Source: Loxodes magnus
Taxonomy: Eukaryota > Ciliophora > Karyorelictea > Loxodida > Loxodidae
Assembly (NCBI GenBank): GCA_946699065.1
Contig: CAMPDV010000893.1
Span: 98,193 to 162,192, forward strand
Reading direction: 5' to 3'
DNA length: 64,000 bases
Positions within the stretch are counted from its first letter, which is position 1, and every line of letters starts with the position of its first letter. Below, piece after piece: positions 15,001-30,000 of this stretch. Under the pieces are notes generated by a model. It was not told the origin of the DNA. It did no database searches and saw nothing but the letters and a program-made list of their open reading frames with translations. A program made the position numbers and the translations under genes.

Positions 15001-18000
15001 GTGATTCAGAGTTCATCGTATCGGGAAGTTGAGATAAGACGGTGAGACTATGGGACGTCAAGACAGGTACCTGTAAGACCATGAGTGGTCACACAGATAC
15101 TGTATCATCTGTGGCTATATCCAGTGATTCAGAGTTCATCGTATCGGGAAGTCATGATTATACGGTGAGACTATGGGACGTCAAGACAGGTACCTGTAAG
15201 ACCATGAGTGGTCACACAGATTATGTAAGATCTGTGGCTATATCCAGTGATTCAGAGTTCATCGTATCGGGAAGTTGAGATAAGACGGTGAGACTATGGG
15301 ACGTCAAGACAGGTACCTGTAAGACCATGAGTGGTCACACAGATACTGTATCATCTGTGGCTATATCCAGTGATTCAGAGTTCATCGTATCGGGAAGTTG
15401 AGATAAGACGGTGAGACTATGGGACGTCAAGACAGTTACCTGTAAGACCATGAGTGGTCACACTAGTGTTGTATATGCTGTGGCTATATCCAGTGATTCA
15501 GAGTTCATCGTATCGGGAAGTTGAGATAAGACGGTGAGACTATGGGACGTCAAGACAGGTACCTGTAAGACCATGAGTCGTCACACTAGTTCTGTATCAT
15601 CTGTGGCTATATCCAGTGATTCAGAGTTCATCGTATCGGGAAGTTGAATTAAGACGGTGAGACTATGGGACGTCAAGACAGGTACCTGTAAGACCATGAG
15701 TGGTCACACAGATTCTGTATGATCTGTGGCTATATCCAGTGATTCAGAGTTTATCGTATCGGGAAGTTGAGATAATACGGTGAGACTATGGCACGTCAAG
15801 ACAGGTACCTGTAAGACCATGAGTGGTCACACAGATTATCTAAGATCTGTGGCTATATCCAGTGATTCAGAGTTCATCGTATCGGGAAGTGCAGATTATA
15901 CGGTGAGACTATGGGACGTCAAGACAGGTACCTGTAAGACCATGAGTGGTCACACAGATTCTGTATGATCTGGGGCTATATCCAGTGATTCAGAGTTCAT
16001 CGTATCGGGAAGTGCAGATTATACGGTGAGACTATGGGACGTCAAGACAGGTACCTGTAAGACCATGAGTGGTCACACTAGTGTTGTATCATCTGTGGCT
16101 ATATCCAGTGATTCAGAGTTCATCGTATCGGGAAGTTGAGATAAGACGGTGAGACTATGGGACGTCAAGACAGGTACCTGTAAGACCATGAGTGGTCACA
16201 CAGATTCTGTATGATCTGGGGCTATATCCAGTGATTCAGAGTTCATCGTATCGGGAAGTTGAGATAAGACGGTGAGACTATGGGACGTCAAGACAGGTAC
16301 CTGTAAGACCATGAGTGGTCACACTCGTTATGTATATGCTGTGGCTATATCCAGTGATTCAGAGTTCATCGTATCGGGAAGTTGAGATATGACTGTGAGA
16401 CTATGGGACGTCAAGACAGGTACCTGTAAGACCATGAGTCGTCACACTAGTTCTGTATCATCTGTGGCTATATCCAGTGATTCAGAGTTAATCGTATCGG
16501 GAAGTTGAGTTAAGACGGTGAGACTATGGGACGTCAAGACAGGTACCTGTAAGACCATGAGTGGTCACACTAGTGTTGTATCATCTGTGGCTATATCCAG
16601 TGATTCAGAGTTCATCGTATCGGGAAGTCATGATTATACGGTGAGACTATGGAACGTCAAGACAGGTACCTGTAAGACCATGAGTGGTCACACAGATTAT
16701 GTAAGATCTGTGTCTATATCCAGTGATTCAGAGTTCATCGTATCGGGAAGTGCAGATTATACGGTGAGACTATGGGACGTCAAGACAGGTACCTGTAAGA
16801 CCATGAGTCGTCACACTAGTTCTGTATCATCTGTGGCTATATCCAGTGATTCAGAGTTAATCGTATCGGGAAGTTGAGTTAAGACGGTGAGACTATGGGA
16901 CGTCAAGACAGGTACCTGTAAGACCATGAGTGGTCACACTAGTTATGTATATGCTGTGGCTATATCCAGTGATTCAGAGTTCATCGTATCGGGAAGTCAT
17001 GATTATACGGTGAGACTATGGAACGTCAAGACAGGTACCTGTAAGACCATGAGTGGTCACACAGATTATGTAAGATCTGTGTCTATATCCAGTGATTCAG
17101 AGTTCATCGTATCGGGAAGTGCAGATTATACGGTGAGACTATGGGACGTCAAGACAGGTACCTGTAAGACCATGAGTCGTCACACTAGTTCTGTATCATC
17201 TGTGGCTATATCCAGTGATTCAGAGTTAATCGTATCGGGAAGTTGAGTTAAGACGGTGAGACTATGGGACGTCAAGACAGGTACCTGTAAGACCATGAGT
17301 GGTCACACTAGTTATGTATATGCTGTGGCTATATCCAGTGATTCAGAGTTCATCGTATCGGGAAGTGCAGATTATACGGTGAGACTATGGGACGTCAAGA
17401 CAGATACCTGTAAGACCATGAGTGGTCACACTAGTTATGTATATGCTGTGGCTATATCCAGTGATTCAGAGTTCATCGTATCGGGAAGTTGAGTTAAGAC
17501 GGTGAGACTATGGGACGTCAAGACAGGTACCTGTAAGACCATGAGTGGTCACACTAGTGTTGTATCATCTGTGGCTATATCCAGTGATTCAGAGTTCATT
17601 GTATCGGGAAGTAATGATTAGACGGTGAGACTATGGGACGTCAAGACAGGTACCTGTAAGACCATGAGTGGTCACACAGATTATGTAAGATCTGTGGCTA
17701 TATCCAGTGATTCAGAGTTCATCGTATCGGGAAGTGGAGATTAGACAGTGAGACTATGGGACGTCAAGACAGTTACCTGTAAGACCATGAGTGGTCACAC
17801 TAGTGTTGTATATGCTGTGGCTATATCCAGTGATTCAGAGTTCATCGTATCGGGAAGTTGAGATAAGACGGTGAGACTATGGGACGTCAAGACAGGTACC
17901 TGTAAGACCATGAGTGGTCACACTAGTTCTGTATCATCTGTGGCTATATCCAGTGATTCAGAGTTCATCGTATCGGGAAGTCATGATTATACGGTGAGAC

Positions 18001-21000
18001 TATGGGACGTCAAGACAGGTACCTGTAAGACCATGAGTGGTCACACAGATTCTGTATGATCTGGGGCTATATCCAGTGATTCAGAGTTCATCGTATCGGG
18101 AAGTGCAGATTATACGGTGAGACTATGGGACGTCAAGACAGGTACCTGTAAGACCATGAGTGGTCACACTAGTGTTGTATCATCTGTGGCTATATCCAGT
18201 GATTCAGAGTTCATCGTATCGGGAAGTCATGATTATACGGTGAGACTATGGAACGTCAAGACAGGTACCTGTAAGACCATGAGTGGTCACACAGATTATG
18301 TAAGATCTGTGTCTATATCCAGTGATTCAGAGTTCATCGTATCGGGAAGTGCAGATTATACGGTGAGACTATGGGACGTCAAGACAGGTACCTGTAAGAC
18401 CATGAGTCGTCACACTAGTTCTGTATCATCTGTGGCTATATCCAGTGATTCAGAGTTAATCGTATCGGGAAGTTGAGTTAAGACGGTGAGACTATGGGAC
18501 GTCAAGACAGGTACCTGTAAGACCATGAGTGGTCACACTAGTTATGTATATGCTGTGGCTATATCCAGTGATTCAGAGTTCATCGTATCGGGAAGTGCAG
18601 ATTATACGGTGAGACTATGGGACGTCAAGACAGATACCTGTAAGACCATGAGTGGTCACACTAGTTATGTATATGCTGTGGCTATATCCAGTGATTCAGA
18701 GTTCATCGTATCGGGAAGTTGAGTTAAGACGGTGAGACTATGGGACGTCAAGACAGGTACCTGTAAGACCATGAGTGGTCACACTAGTGTTGTATCATCT
18801 GTGGCTATATCCAGTGATTCAGAGTTCATTGTATCGGGAAGTAATGATTAGACGGTGAGACTATGGGACGTCAAGACAGGTACCTGTAAGACCATGAGTG
18901 GTCACACAGATTATGTAAGATCTGTGGCTATATCCAGTGATTCAGAGTTCATCGTATCGGGAAGTGGAGATTAGACAGTGAGACTATGGGACGTCAAGAC
19001 AGTTACCTGTAAGACCATGAGTGGTCACACTAGTGTTGTATATGCTGTGGCTATATCCAGTGATTCAGAGTTCATCGTATCGGGAAGTTGAGATAAGACG
19101 GTGAGACTATGGGACGTCAAGACAGGTACCTGTAAGACCATGAGTGGTCACACTAGTTCTGTATCATCTGTGGCTATATCCAGTGATTCAGAGTTCATCG
19201 TATCGGGAAGTCATGATTATACGGTGAGACTATGGGACGTCAAGACAGGTACCTGTAAGACCATGAGTGGTCACACAGATTCTGTATGATCTGGGGCTAT
19301 ATCCAGTGATTCAGAGTTCATCGTATCGGGAAGTGCAGATTATACGGTGAGACTATGGGACGTCAAGACAGGTACCTGTAAGACCATGAGTGGTCACACT
19401 AGTGTTGTATCATCTGTGGCTATATCCAGTGATTCAGAGTTCATCGTATCGGGAAGTCATGATTATACGGTGAGACTATGGAACGTCAAGACAGGTACCT
19501 GTAAGACCATGAGTGGTCACACAGATTATGTAAGATCTGTGTCTATATCCAGTGATTCAGAGTTCATCGTATCGGGAAGTGCAGATTATACGGTGAGACT
19601 ATGGGACGTCAAGACAGGTACCTGTAAGACCATGAGTCGTCACACTAGTTCTGTATCATCTGTGGCTATATCCAGTGATTCAGAGTTCATTGTATCGGGA
19701 AGTAATGATTAGACGGTGAGACTATGGGACGTCAAGACAGGTACCTGTAAGACCATGAGTGGTCACACTAGTGTTGAATATGCTGTGGCTATATCCAGTG
19801 ATTCAGAGTTCATCGTATCGGGAAGTGCAGATAAAACGGTGAGACTATGGAACGTCAAGACAGGAACCTGTAAGACCATGAGTGGTCACACTAGTTATGT
19901 ATATGCTGTGGCTATATCCAGTGATTCAGAGTTCATCGTATCGGGAAGTCATGATTATACGGTGAGACTATGGAACGTCAAGACAGGTACCTGTAAGACC
20001 ATGAGTGGTCACACTAGTGTTGTATCATCTGTGGCTATATCCAGTGATTCAGAGTTCATCGTATCGGGAAGTTGAGATAAGACGGTGAGACTATGGGACG
20101 TCAAGACAGGTACCTGTAAGACCATGAGTGGTCACACTGATTCTGTATGATCTGGGGCTATATCCAGTGATTCAGAGTTCATCGTATCGGGAAGTAGAGA
20201 TAAGACGGTGAGACTATGGGACGTCAAGACAGTTACCTGTAAGACCATGAGTGGTCACACTAGTTATGTATATGCTGTGGCTATATCCAGTGATTCAGAG
20301 TTCATCGTATCGGGAAGTCATGATTATACGGTGAGACTATGGGACGTCAAGACAGGTACCTGTAAGACCATGAGTGGTCACACTAGTGTTGTATCATCTG
20401 TGGCTATATCCAGTGATTCAGAGTTCATCGTATCTGGAAGTTGAGATAAGACGGTGAGACTATGGGACGTCAAGACAGGTACCTGTAAGACCATGAGTGG
20501 TCACACTAGTGTTGTATCATCTGTGGCTATATCCAGTGATTCAGAGTTCATCGTATCGGGAAGTAGAGATAAGACGGTTAGACTATGGGACGTCAAGACA
20601 GGTACCTGTAAGACCATGAGTGGTCACACTAGTGTTGTATCATCTGTGGCTATATCCAGTGATTCAGAGTTAATCGTATCGGGAAGTTGAGTTAAGACGG
20701 TGAGACTATGGGACGTCAAGACAGGTACCTGTAAGACCATGAGTCGTCACACTAGTTCTGTATCATCTGTGGCTATATCCAGTGATTCAGAGTTAATCGT
20801 ATCGGGAAGTTGAGTTAAGACGGTGAGACTATGGGACGTCAAGACAGGTACCTGTAAGACCATGAGTGGTCACACTAGTTCTGTATCATCTGTGGCTATA
20901 TCCAGTGATTCAGAGTTCATCGTATCGGGAAGTGCAGATTATACGGTGAGACTATGGGACGTCAAGACAGGTACCTGTAAGACCATGAGTGGTCACACTA

Positions 21001-24000
21001 GTGTTGTATCATCTGTGGCTATATCCAGTGATTCAGAGTTCATCGTATCGGGAAGTTGAGTTAAGACGGTGAGACTATGGCACGTCAAGACAGGTACCTG
21101 TAAGACCATGAGTGGTCACACTAGTGTTGTATCATCTGTGGCTATATCCAGTGATTCAGAGTTCATCGTATCGGGAAGTTGAGTTAAGACGGTGAGACTA
21201 TGGGACGTCAAGACAGGTACCTGTAAGACCATGAGTGGTCACACGGATTCTGTATGATCGTGGGCTATATCCAGTGATTCAGAGTTCATCGTATCGGGAA
21301 GTTGAGATAAGACGGTGAGACTATGGGACGTCAAGACAGGTACCTGTAAGACCATGAGTGGTCACACTAGTGTTGTATCATCTGTGGCTATATCCAGTGA
21401 TTCAGAGTTCATCGTATCGGGAAGTTGAGATATGACTGTGAGACTATGGGACGTCAAGACAGGTACCTGTAAGACCATGAGTGGTCACACTAGTTCTGTA
21501 TCATCTGTGGCTATATCCAGTGATTCAGAGTTAATCGTATCGGGAAGTTGAGTTAAGACGGTGAGACTATGGGACGTCAAGACAGGTACCTGTAAGACCA
21601 TGAGTGGTCACACTAGTTATGTATATGCTGTGGCTATATCCAGTGATTCAGAGTTCATCGTATCGGGAAGTGCAGATTATACGGTGAGACTATGGGACGT
21701 CAAGACAGGTACCTGTAAGACCATGAGTGGTCACACTAGTGTTGTATCATCTGTGGCTATATCCAGTGATTCAGAGTTCATCGTATCGGGAAGTTGAGTT
21801 AAGACGGTGAGACTATGGGACGTCAAGACAGGTACCTGTAAGACCATGAGTGGTCACACTAGTTATGCATATGCTGTGGCTATATCCAGTGATTCAGAGT
21901 TCATCGTATCGGGAAGTTGAGTTAAGACGGTGAGACTATGGGACGTCAAGACAGGTACCTGTAAGACCATGAGTGGTCACACTAGTGTTGTATCATCTGT
22001 GGCTATATCCAGTGATTCAGAGTTCATCGTATCGGGAAGTAGAGATAAGACGGTGAGACTATGGGACGTCAAGACAGGTACCTGTAAGACCATGAGTGGT
22101 CACACAGATTCTGTATGATCTGGGGCTATATCCAGTGATTCAGAGTTCATCGTATCGGGAAGTTGAGATAAGACGGTGAGACTATGGGACGTCAAGACAG
22201 GTACCTGTAAGACCATGAGTGGTCACACTAGTGTTGTATCTGCTGTGGCTATATCCAGTGATTCAGAGTTCATCGTATCGGGAAGTTGAGATAATACGGT
22301 GAGACTATGGGACGTCAAGACAGGTACCTGTAAGACCATGAGTGGTCACACTAGTGTTGTATCATCTGTGGCTATATCCAGTGATTCAGAGTTCATCGTA
22401 TCGGGAAGTTGAGATAAGACGGTGAGACTATGGGACGTCAAGACAGGTACCTGTAAGACCATGAGTGGTCACACTAGTGTTGTATCATCTGTGGCTATAT
22501 CCAGTGATTCAGAGTTCATCGTATCGGGAAGTTGAGATAAGACGGTGAGACTATGGGACGTCAAGACAGGTACCTGTAAGACCATGAGTGGTCACACAGA
22601 TTCTGTATGATCTGTGGCTATATCCAGTGATTCAGAGTTCATCGTATCGGGAAGTTGAGATAAGACGGTGAGACTATGGGACGTCAAGACAGGTACCTGT
22701 AAGACCATGAGTGGTCACACAGATTCTGTATGATCTGGGGCTATATCCAGTGATTCAGAGTTCATCGTATCGGGAAGTTGAGATAATACGGTGAGACTAT
22801 GGGACGTCAAGACAGGTACCTGTAAGACCATGAGTGGTCACACTAGTTTGTATCATCTGTGGCTATATCCAGTGATTCAGAGTTCATCGTATCGGGAAGT
22901 AGAGATAAGACGGTGAGACTATGGGACGTCAAGACAGGTACCTGTAAGACCATGAGATGTCACACGGATTCTGTATGATCGTGGGCTATATCCAGTGATT
23001 CAGAGTTCATCGTATCGGGAAGTAGAGATAAGACGGTGAGACTATGGGACGTCAAGACAGGTACCTGTAAGACCATGAGTGGTCACACTAGTTCTGTATG
23101 ATCTGGGGCTATATCCAGTGATTCAGAGTTCATCGTATCGGGAAGTTGCAGATAAGACGGTGAGACTATGGGACGTCAAGACAGGTACCTGTAAGACCAT
23201 GAGTGGTCACACTAGTTCTGTAAGATCTGTGGCTATATCCAGTGATTCAGAGTTCATCGTATCGGGAAGTTATGATTAGACGGTGAGACTATGGGACGTC
23301 AAGACAGGTACCTGTAAGACCATGAGTGGTCACACTAGTGTTGTATCATCTGTGGCTATATCCAGTGATTCAGAGTTCATCGTATCGGGAAGTTGAGATA
23401 AGACGGTGAGACTATGGGACGTCAAGACAGGTACCTGTAAGACCATGAGTGGTCACACTAGTTCTATATCATCTGTGGCTATATCCAGTGATTCAGAGTT
23501 CATCGTATCGGGAAGTAGAGATAAGACGGTGAGACTATGGGACGTCAAGACAGGTACCTGTAAGACCATGAGTGGTCACACTAGTGTTGTATCATCTGTG
23601 GCTATATCCAGTGATTCAGAGTTCATCGTATCGGGAAGTAGAGATAAGACGGTGAGACTATGGCACGTCAAGACAGGTACCTGTAAGACCATGAGTGGTC
23701 ACACTAGTTATGCATATGCTGTGGCTATATCCAGTGATTCAGAGTTCATCGTATCGGGAAGTTGAGTTAAGACGGTGAGACTATGGGACGTCAAGACAGG
23801 TACCTGTAAGACCATGAGTGGTCACACTAGTGTTGTATCATCTGTGGCTATATCCAGTGATTCAGAGTTCATCGTATCGGGAAGTAGAGATAAGACGGTG
23901 AGACTATGGGACGTCAAGACAGGTACCTGTAAGACCATGAGTGGTCACACAGATTCTGTATCATCTGTGGCTATATCCAGTGATTCAGAGTTCATCGTAT

Positions 24001-27000
24001 CGGGAAGTTGAGTTAAGACGGTGAGACTATGGGACGTCAAGACAGGTACCTGTAAGACCATGAGTGGTCACACTAGTTATGTATATGCTGTGGCTATATC
24101 CAGTGATTCAGAGTTCATCGTATCGGGAAGTTGAGTTAAGACGGTGAGACTATGGGACGTCAAGACAGGTACCTGTAAGACCATGAGTGGTCACACTAGT
24201 TCTGTATGATCTGTGGCTATATCCAGTGATTCAGAGTTCATCGTATCGGGAAGTTGAGTTAAGACGGTGAGACTATGGGACGTCAAGACAGGTACCTGTA
24301 AGACCATGAGTGGTCACACTAGTTATGTATATGCTGTGGCTATATCCAGTGATTCAGAGTTCATCGTATCGGGAAGTAGAGATAAGACGGTGAGACTATG
24401 GCACGTCAAGACAGGTACCTGTAAGACCATGAGTGGTCACACAGATTCTGTATGATCTGGGGCTATATCCAGTGATTCAGAGTTCATCGTATCGGGAAGT
24501 TGAGATAAGATGGTGAGACTATGGGACGTCAAGACAGGTACCTGTAAGACCATGAGTGGTCACACTAGTGTTGTATCTGCTGTGGCTATATCCAGTGATT
24601 CAGAGTTCATCGTATCGGGAAGTTGAGATAATACGGTGAGACTATGGGACGTCAAGACAGGTACCTGTAAGACCATGAGTGGTCACACTAGTGTTGTATC
24701 ATCTGTGGCTATATCCAGTGATTCAGAGTTCATCGTATCGGGAAGTTGAGTTAAGACGGTGAGACTATGGGACGTCAAGACAGGTACCTGTAAGACCATG
24801 AGTGGTCACACTAGTTATGTATATGCTGTGGCTATATCCAGTGATTCAGAGTTCATCGTATCGGGAAGTGCAGATTATACGGTGAGACTATGGGACGTCA
24901 AGACAGGTACCTGTAAGACCATGAGTGGTCACACTAGTTCTGTAAGATCTGTGGCTATATCCAGTGATTCAGAGTTCATCGTATCGGGAAGTTGAGTTAA
25001 GACGGTGAGACTATGGGACGTCAAGACAGGTACCTGTAAGACCATGAGTGGTCACACGGATTCTGTATGATCGTGGGCTATATCCAGTGATTCAGAGTTC
25101 ATCGTATCGGGAAGTAGAGATAAGACGGTGAGACTATGGGACGTCAAGACAGGTACCTGTAAGACCATGAGATGTCACACGGATTCTGTATGATCGTGGG
25201 CTATATCCAGTGATTCAGAGTTCATCGTATCGGGAAGTTGAGATAAGACGGTGAGACTATGGGACGTCAAGACAGGTACCTGTAAGACCATGAGTGGTCA
25301 CACTAGTTCTGTAAGATCTGTGGCTATATCCAGTGATTCAGAGTTCATCGTATCGGGAAGTTGAGTTAAGACGGTGAGACTATGGGACGTCAAGACAGGT
25401 ACCTGTAAGACCATGAGTGGTCACACGGATTCTGTATGATCGTGGGCTATATCCAGTGATTCAGAGTTCATCGTATCGGGAAGTTGAGATAAGACGGTGA
25501 GACTATGGGACGTCAAGACAGGTACCTGTAAGACCATGAGTGGTCACACTAGTGTTGTATCATCTGTGGCTATATCCAGTGATTCAGAGTTCATCGTATC
25601 GGGAAGTAGAGATAAGACGGTGAGACTATGGGACGTCAAGACAGGTACCTGTAAGACCATGAGATGTCACACGGATTCTGTATGATCGTGGGCTATATCC
25701 AGTGATTCAGAGTTCATCGTATCGGGAAGTAGAGATAAGACGGTGAGACTATGGGACGTCAAGACAGGTACCTGTAAGACCATGAGTGGTCACACTAGTT
25801 CTGTATGATCTGGGGCTATATCCAGTGATTCAGAGTTCATCGTATCGGGAAGTTGAGATAAGACGGTGAGACTATGGGACGTCAAGACAGGTACCTGTAA
25901 GACCATGAGTGGTCACACTAGTTCTGTAAGATCTGTGGCTATATCCAGTGATTCAGAGTTCATCGTATCGGGAAGTTGAGTTAAGACGGTGAGACTATGG
26001 GACGTCAAGACAGGTACCTGTAAGACCATGAGTGGTCACACGGATTCTGTATGATCGTGGGCTATATCCAGTGATTCAGAGTTCATCGTATCGGGAAGTT
26101 GAGATAAGACGGTGAGACTATGGGACGTCAAGACAGGTACCTGTAAGACCATGAGTGGTCACACTAGTTCTGTAAGATCTGTGGCTATATCCAGTGATTC
26201 AGAGTTCATAGTATCGGGAAGTTGAGATAAGACGGTGAGACTATGGGACGTCAAGACAGGTACCTGTAAGACCATGAGTGGTCACACTAGTTATGTATAT
26301 GCTGTGGCTATATCCAGTGATTCAGAGTTCATCGTATCGGGAAGTTGAGTTAAGACGGTGAGACTATGGGACGTCAAGACAGGTACCTGTAAGACCATGA
26401 GTGGTCACACGGATTCTGTATGATCGTGGGCTATATCCAGTGATTCAGAGTTCATCGTATCGGGAAGTTGAGATAAGACGGTGAGACTATGGGACGTCAA
26501 GACAGGTACCTGTAAGACCATGAGTGGTCACACTAGTTCTTTAAGATCTGTGGCTATATCCAGTGATTCAGAGTTCATCGTATCGGGAAGTTGAGTTAAG
26601 ACGGTGAGACTATGGGACGTCAAGACAGGTACCTGTAAGACCATGAGTGGTCACACTAGTTATGTATATGCTGTGGCTATATCCAGTGATTCAGAGTTCA
26701 TCGTATCGGGAAGTTGAGTTAAGACGGTGAGACTATGGGACGTCAAGACAGGTACCTGTAAGACCATGAGTGGTCACACTAGTTCTGTATGATCTGGGGC
26801 TATATCCAGTGATTCAGAGTTCATCGTATCGGGAAGTTGAGATAAGACGGTGAGACTATGGGACGTCAAGACAGGTACCTGTAAGACCATGAGTGGTCAC
26901 ACTAGTTATGTATATGCTGTAGCTATATCCAGTGATTCAGAGTTCATCGTATCGGGAAGTTGAGTTAAGACGGTGAGACTATGGGACGTCAAGACAGGTA

Positions 27001-30000
27001 CCTGTAAGACCATGAGTGGTCACACGGATTCTGTATGATCGTGGGCTATATCCAGTGATTCAGAGTTCATCGTATCGGGAAGTTGAGATAAGACGGTGAG
27101 ACTATGGGACGTCAAGACAGGTACCTGTAAGACCATGAGTGGTCACACTAGTTCTTTAAGATCTGTGGCTATATCCAGTGATTCAGAGTTCATCGTATCG
27201 GGAAGTTGAGTTAAGACGGTGAGACTATGGGACGTCAAGACAGGTACCTGTAAGACCATGAGTGGTCACACGGATTCTGTATGATCGTGGGCTATATCCA
27301 GTGATTCAGAGTTCATCGTATCGGGAAGTTGAGATAAGACGGTGAGACTATGGGACGTCAAGACAGGTACCTGTAAGACCATGAGATGTCACACGGATTC
27401 TGTATGATCGTGGGCTATATCCAGTGATTCAGAGTTCATCGTATCGGGAAGTAGAGATAAGACGGTGAGACTATGGGACGTCAAGACAGGTACCTGTAAG
27501 ACCATGAGTGGTCACACTAGTTCTGTATGATCTGGGGCTATATCCAGTGATTCAGAGTTCATCGTATCGGGAAGTTGAGATAAGACGGTGAGACTATGGG
27601 ACGTCAAGACAGGTACCTGTAAGACCATGAGTGGTCACACTAGTTCTGTATCATCTGTGGCTATATCCAGTGATTCAGAGTTCATCGTATCGGGAAGTTG
27701 AGTTAAGACGGTGAGACTATGGGACGTCAAGACAGGTACCTGTAAGACCATGAGTGGTCACACTAGTTCTGTATCATCTGTGGCTATATCCAGTGATTCA
27801 GAGTTCATCGTATCGGGAAGTTGAGATAAGACGGTGAGACTATGGGACGTCAAGACAGGTACCTGTAAGACCATGAGTGGTCACACTAGTTCTGTATCAT
27901 CTGTGGCTATATCCAGTGATTCAGAGTTCATCGTATCGGGAAGTTGAGTTAAGACGGTGAGACTATGGGACGTCAAGACAGGTACCTGTAAGACCATGAG
28001 TGGTCACACTAGTTCTGTATCATCTGTGGCTATATCCAGTGATTCAGAGTTCATCGTATCGGGAAGTTGAGTTAAGACGGTGAGACTATGGGACGTCAAG
28101 ACAGGTACCTGTAAGACCATGAGTGGTCACACTAGTTCTGTATCATCTGTGGCTATATCCAGTGATTCAGAGTTCATCGTATCGGGAAGTAGAGATAAGA
28201 CGGTTAGACTATGGGACGTCAAGACAGGTACCTGTAAGACCATGAGTGGTCACACTAGTGTTGTATCATCTGTGGCTATATCCAGTGATTCAGAGTTCAT
28301 CGTATCGGGAAGTAGAGATAAGACGGTGAGACTATGGGACGTCAAGACAGGTACCTGTAAGACCATGAGTGGTCACACTAGTTCTGTATGATCTGGGGCT
28401 ATATCCAGTGATTCAGAGTTCATCGTATCGGGAAGTTGAGATAAGACGGTGAGACTATGGGACGTCAAGACAGGTACCTGTAAGACCATGAGTGGTCACA
28501 CAGATTATGTAAGATCTGTGTCTATATCCAGTGATTCAGAGTTCATCGTATCGGGAAGTGCAGATTATACGGTGAGACTATGGGACGTCAAGACAGGTAC
28601 CTGTAAGACCATGAGTGGTCACACTAGTGTTGTATCATCTGTGGCTATATCCAGTGATTCAGAGTTCATAGTATCGGGAAGTTATGATTAGACGGTGAGA
28701 CTATGGGACGTCAAGACAGGTACCTGTAAGACCATGAGTGGTCACACTAGTGTTGTATCATCTGTGGCTATATCCAGTGATTCAGAGTTCATCGTATCGG
28801 GAAGTAGAGATAAGACGGTGAGACTATGGGACGTCAAGACAGGTACCTGTAAGACCATGAGTGGTCACACTAGTGTTGTATCATCTGTGGCTATATCCAG
28901 TGATTCAGAGTTCATCGTATCGGGAAGTTGAGATAAGACGGTGAGACTATGGGACGTCAAGACAGGTACCTGTAAGACCATGAGTGGTCACACTAGTGTT
29001 GTATCATCTGTGGCTATATCCAGTGATTCAGAGTTCATCGTATCGGGAAGTGCAGATAAGACGGTGAGACTATGGGACGTCAAGACAGGTACCTGTAAGA
29101 CCATGAGTGGTCACACGGATTCTGTATGATCGTGGGCTATATCCAGTGATTCAGAGTTCATCGTATCGGGAAGTTGAGATAAGACGGTGAGACTATGGGA
29201 CGTCAAGACAGGTACCTGTAAGACCATGAGTGGTCACACTAGTTCTGTATCATCTGTGGCTATATCCAGTGATTCAGAGTTCATCGTATCGGGAAGTTGA
29301 GTTAAGACGGTGAGACTATGGGACGTCAAGACAGGTACCTGTAAGACCATGAGTGGTCACACTAGTTCTGTATCATCTGTGGCTATATCCAGTGATTCAG
29401 AGTTCATCGTATCGGGAAGTTGAGTTAAGACGGTGAGACTATGGGACGTCAAGACAGGTACCTGTAAGACCATGAGTGGTCACACTAGTGTTGTATCATC
29501 TGTGGCTATATCCAGTGATTCAGAGTTCATCGTATCGGGAAGTGCAGATAATACGGTGAGACTATGGAACGTCAAGACAGGTACCTGTAAGACCATGAGT
29601 GGTCACACTAGTGTTGTATCATCTGTGGCTATATCCAGTGATTCAGAGTTCATCGTATCGGGAAGTAGAGATAAGACGGTTAGACTATGGGACGTCAAGA
29701 CAGGTACCTGTAAGACCATGAGTGGTCACACTAGTGTTGTATCATCTGTGGCTATATCCAGTGATTCAGAGTTCATCGTATCGGGAAGTTGAGTTAAGAC
29801 GGTGAGACTATGGCACGTCAAGACAGGTACCTGTAAGACCATGAGTGGTCACACTAGTTCTGTATCATCTGTGGCTATATCCAGTGATTCAGAGTTCATC
29901 GTATCGGCAAGTGCAGATAATACGGTGAGACTATGGGACGTCAAGACAGGTACCTGTAAGACCATGAGTGGTCACACTAGTGTTGTATCATCTGTGGCTA

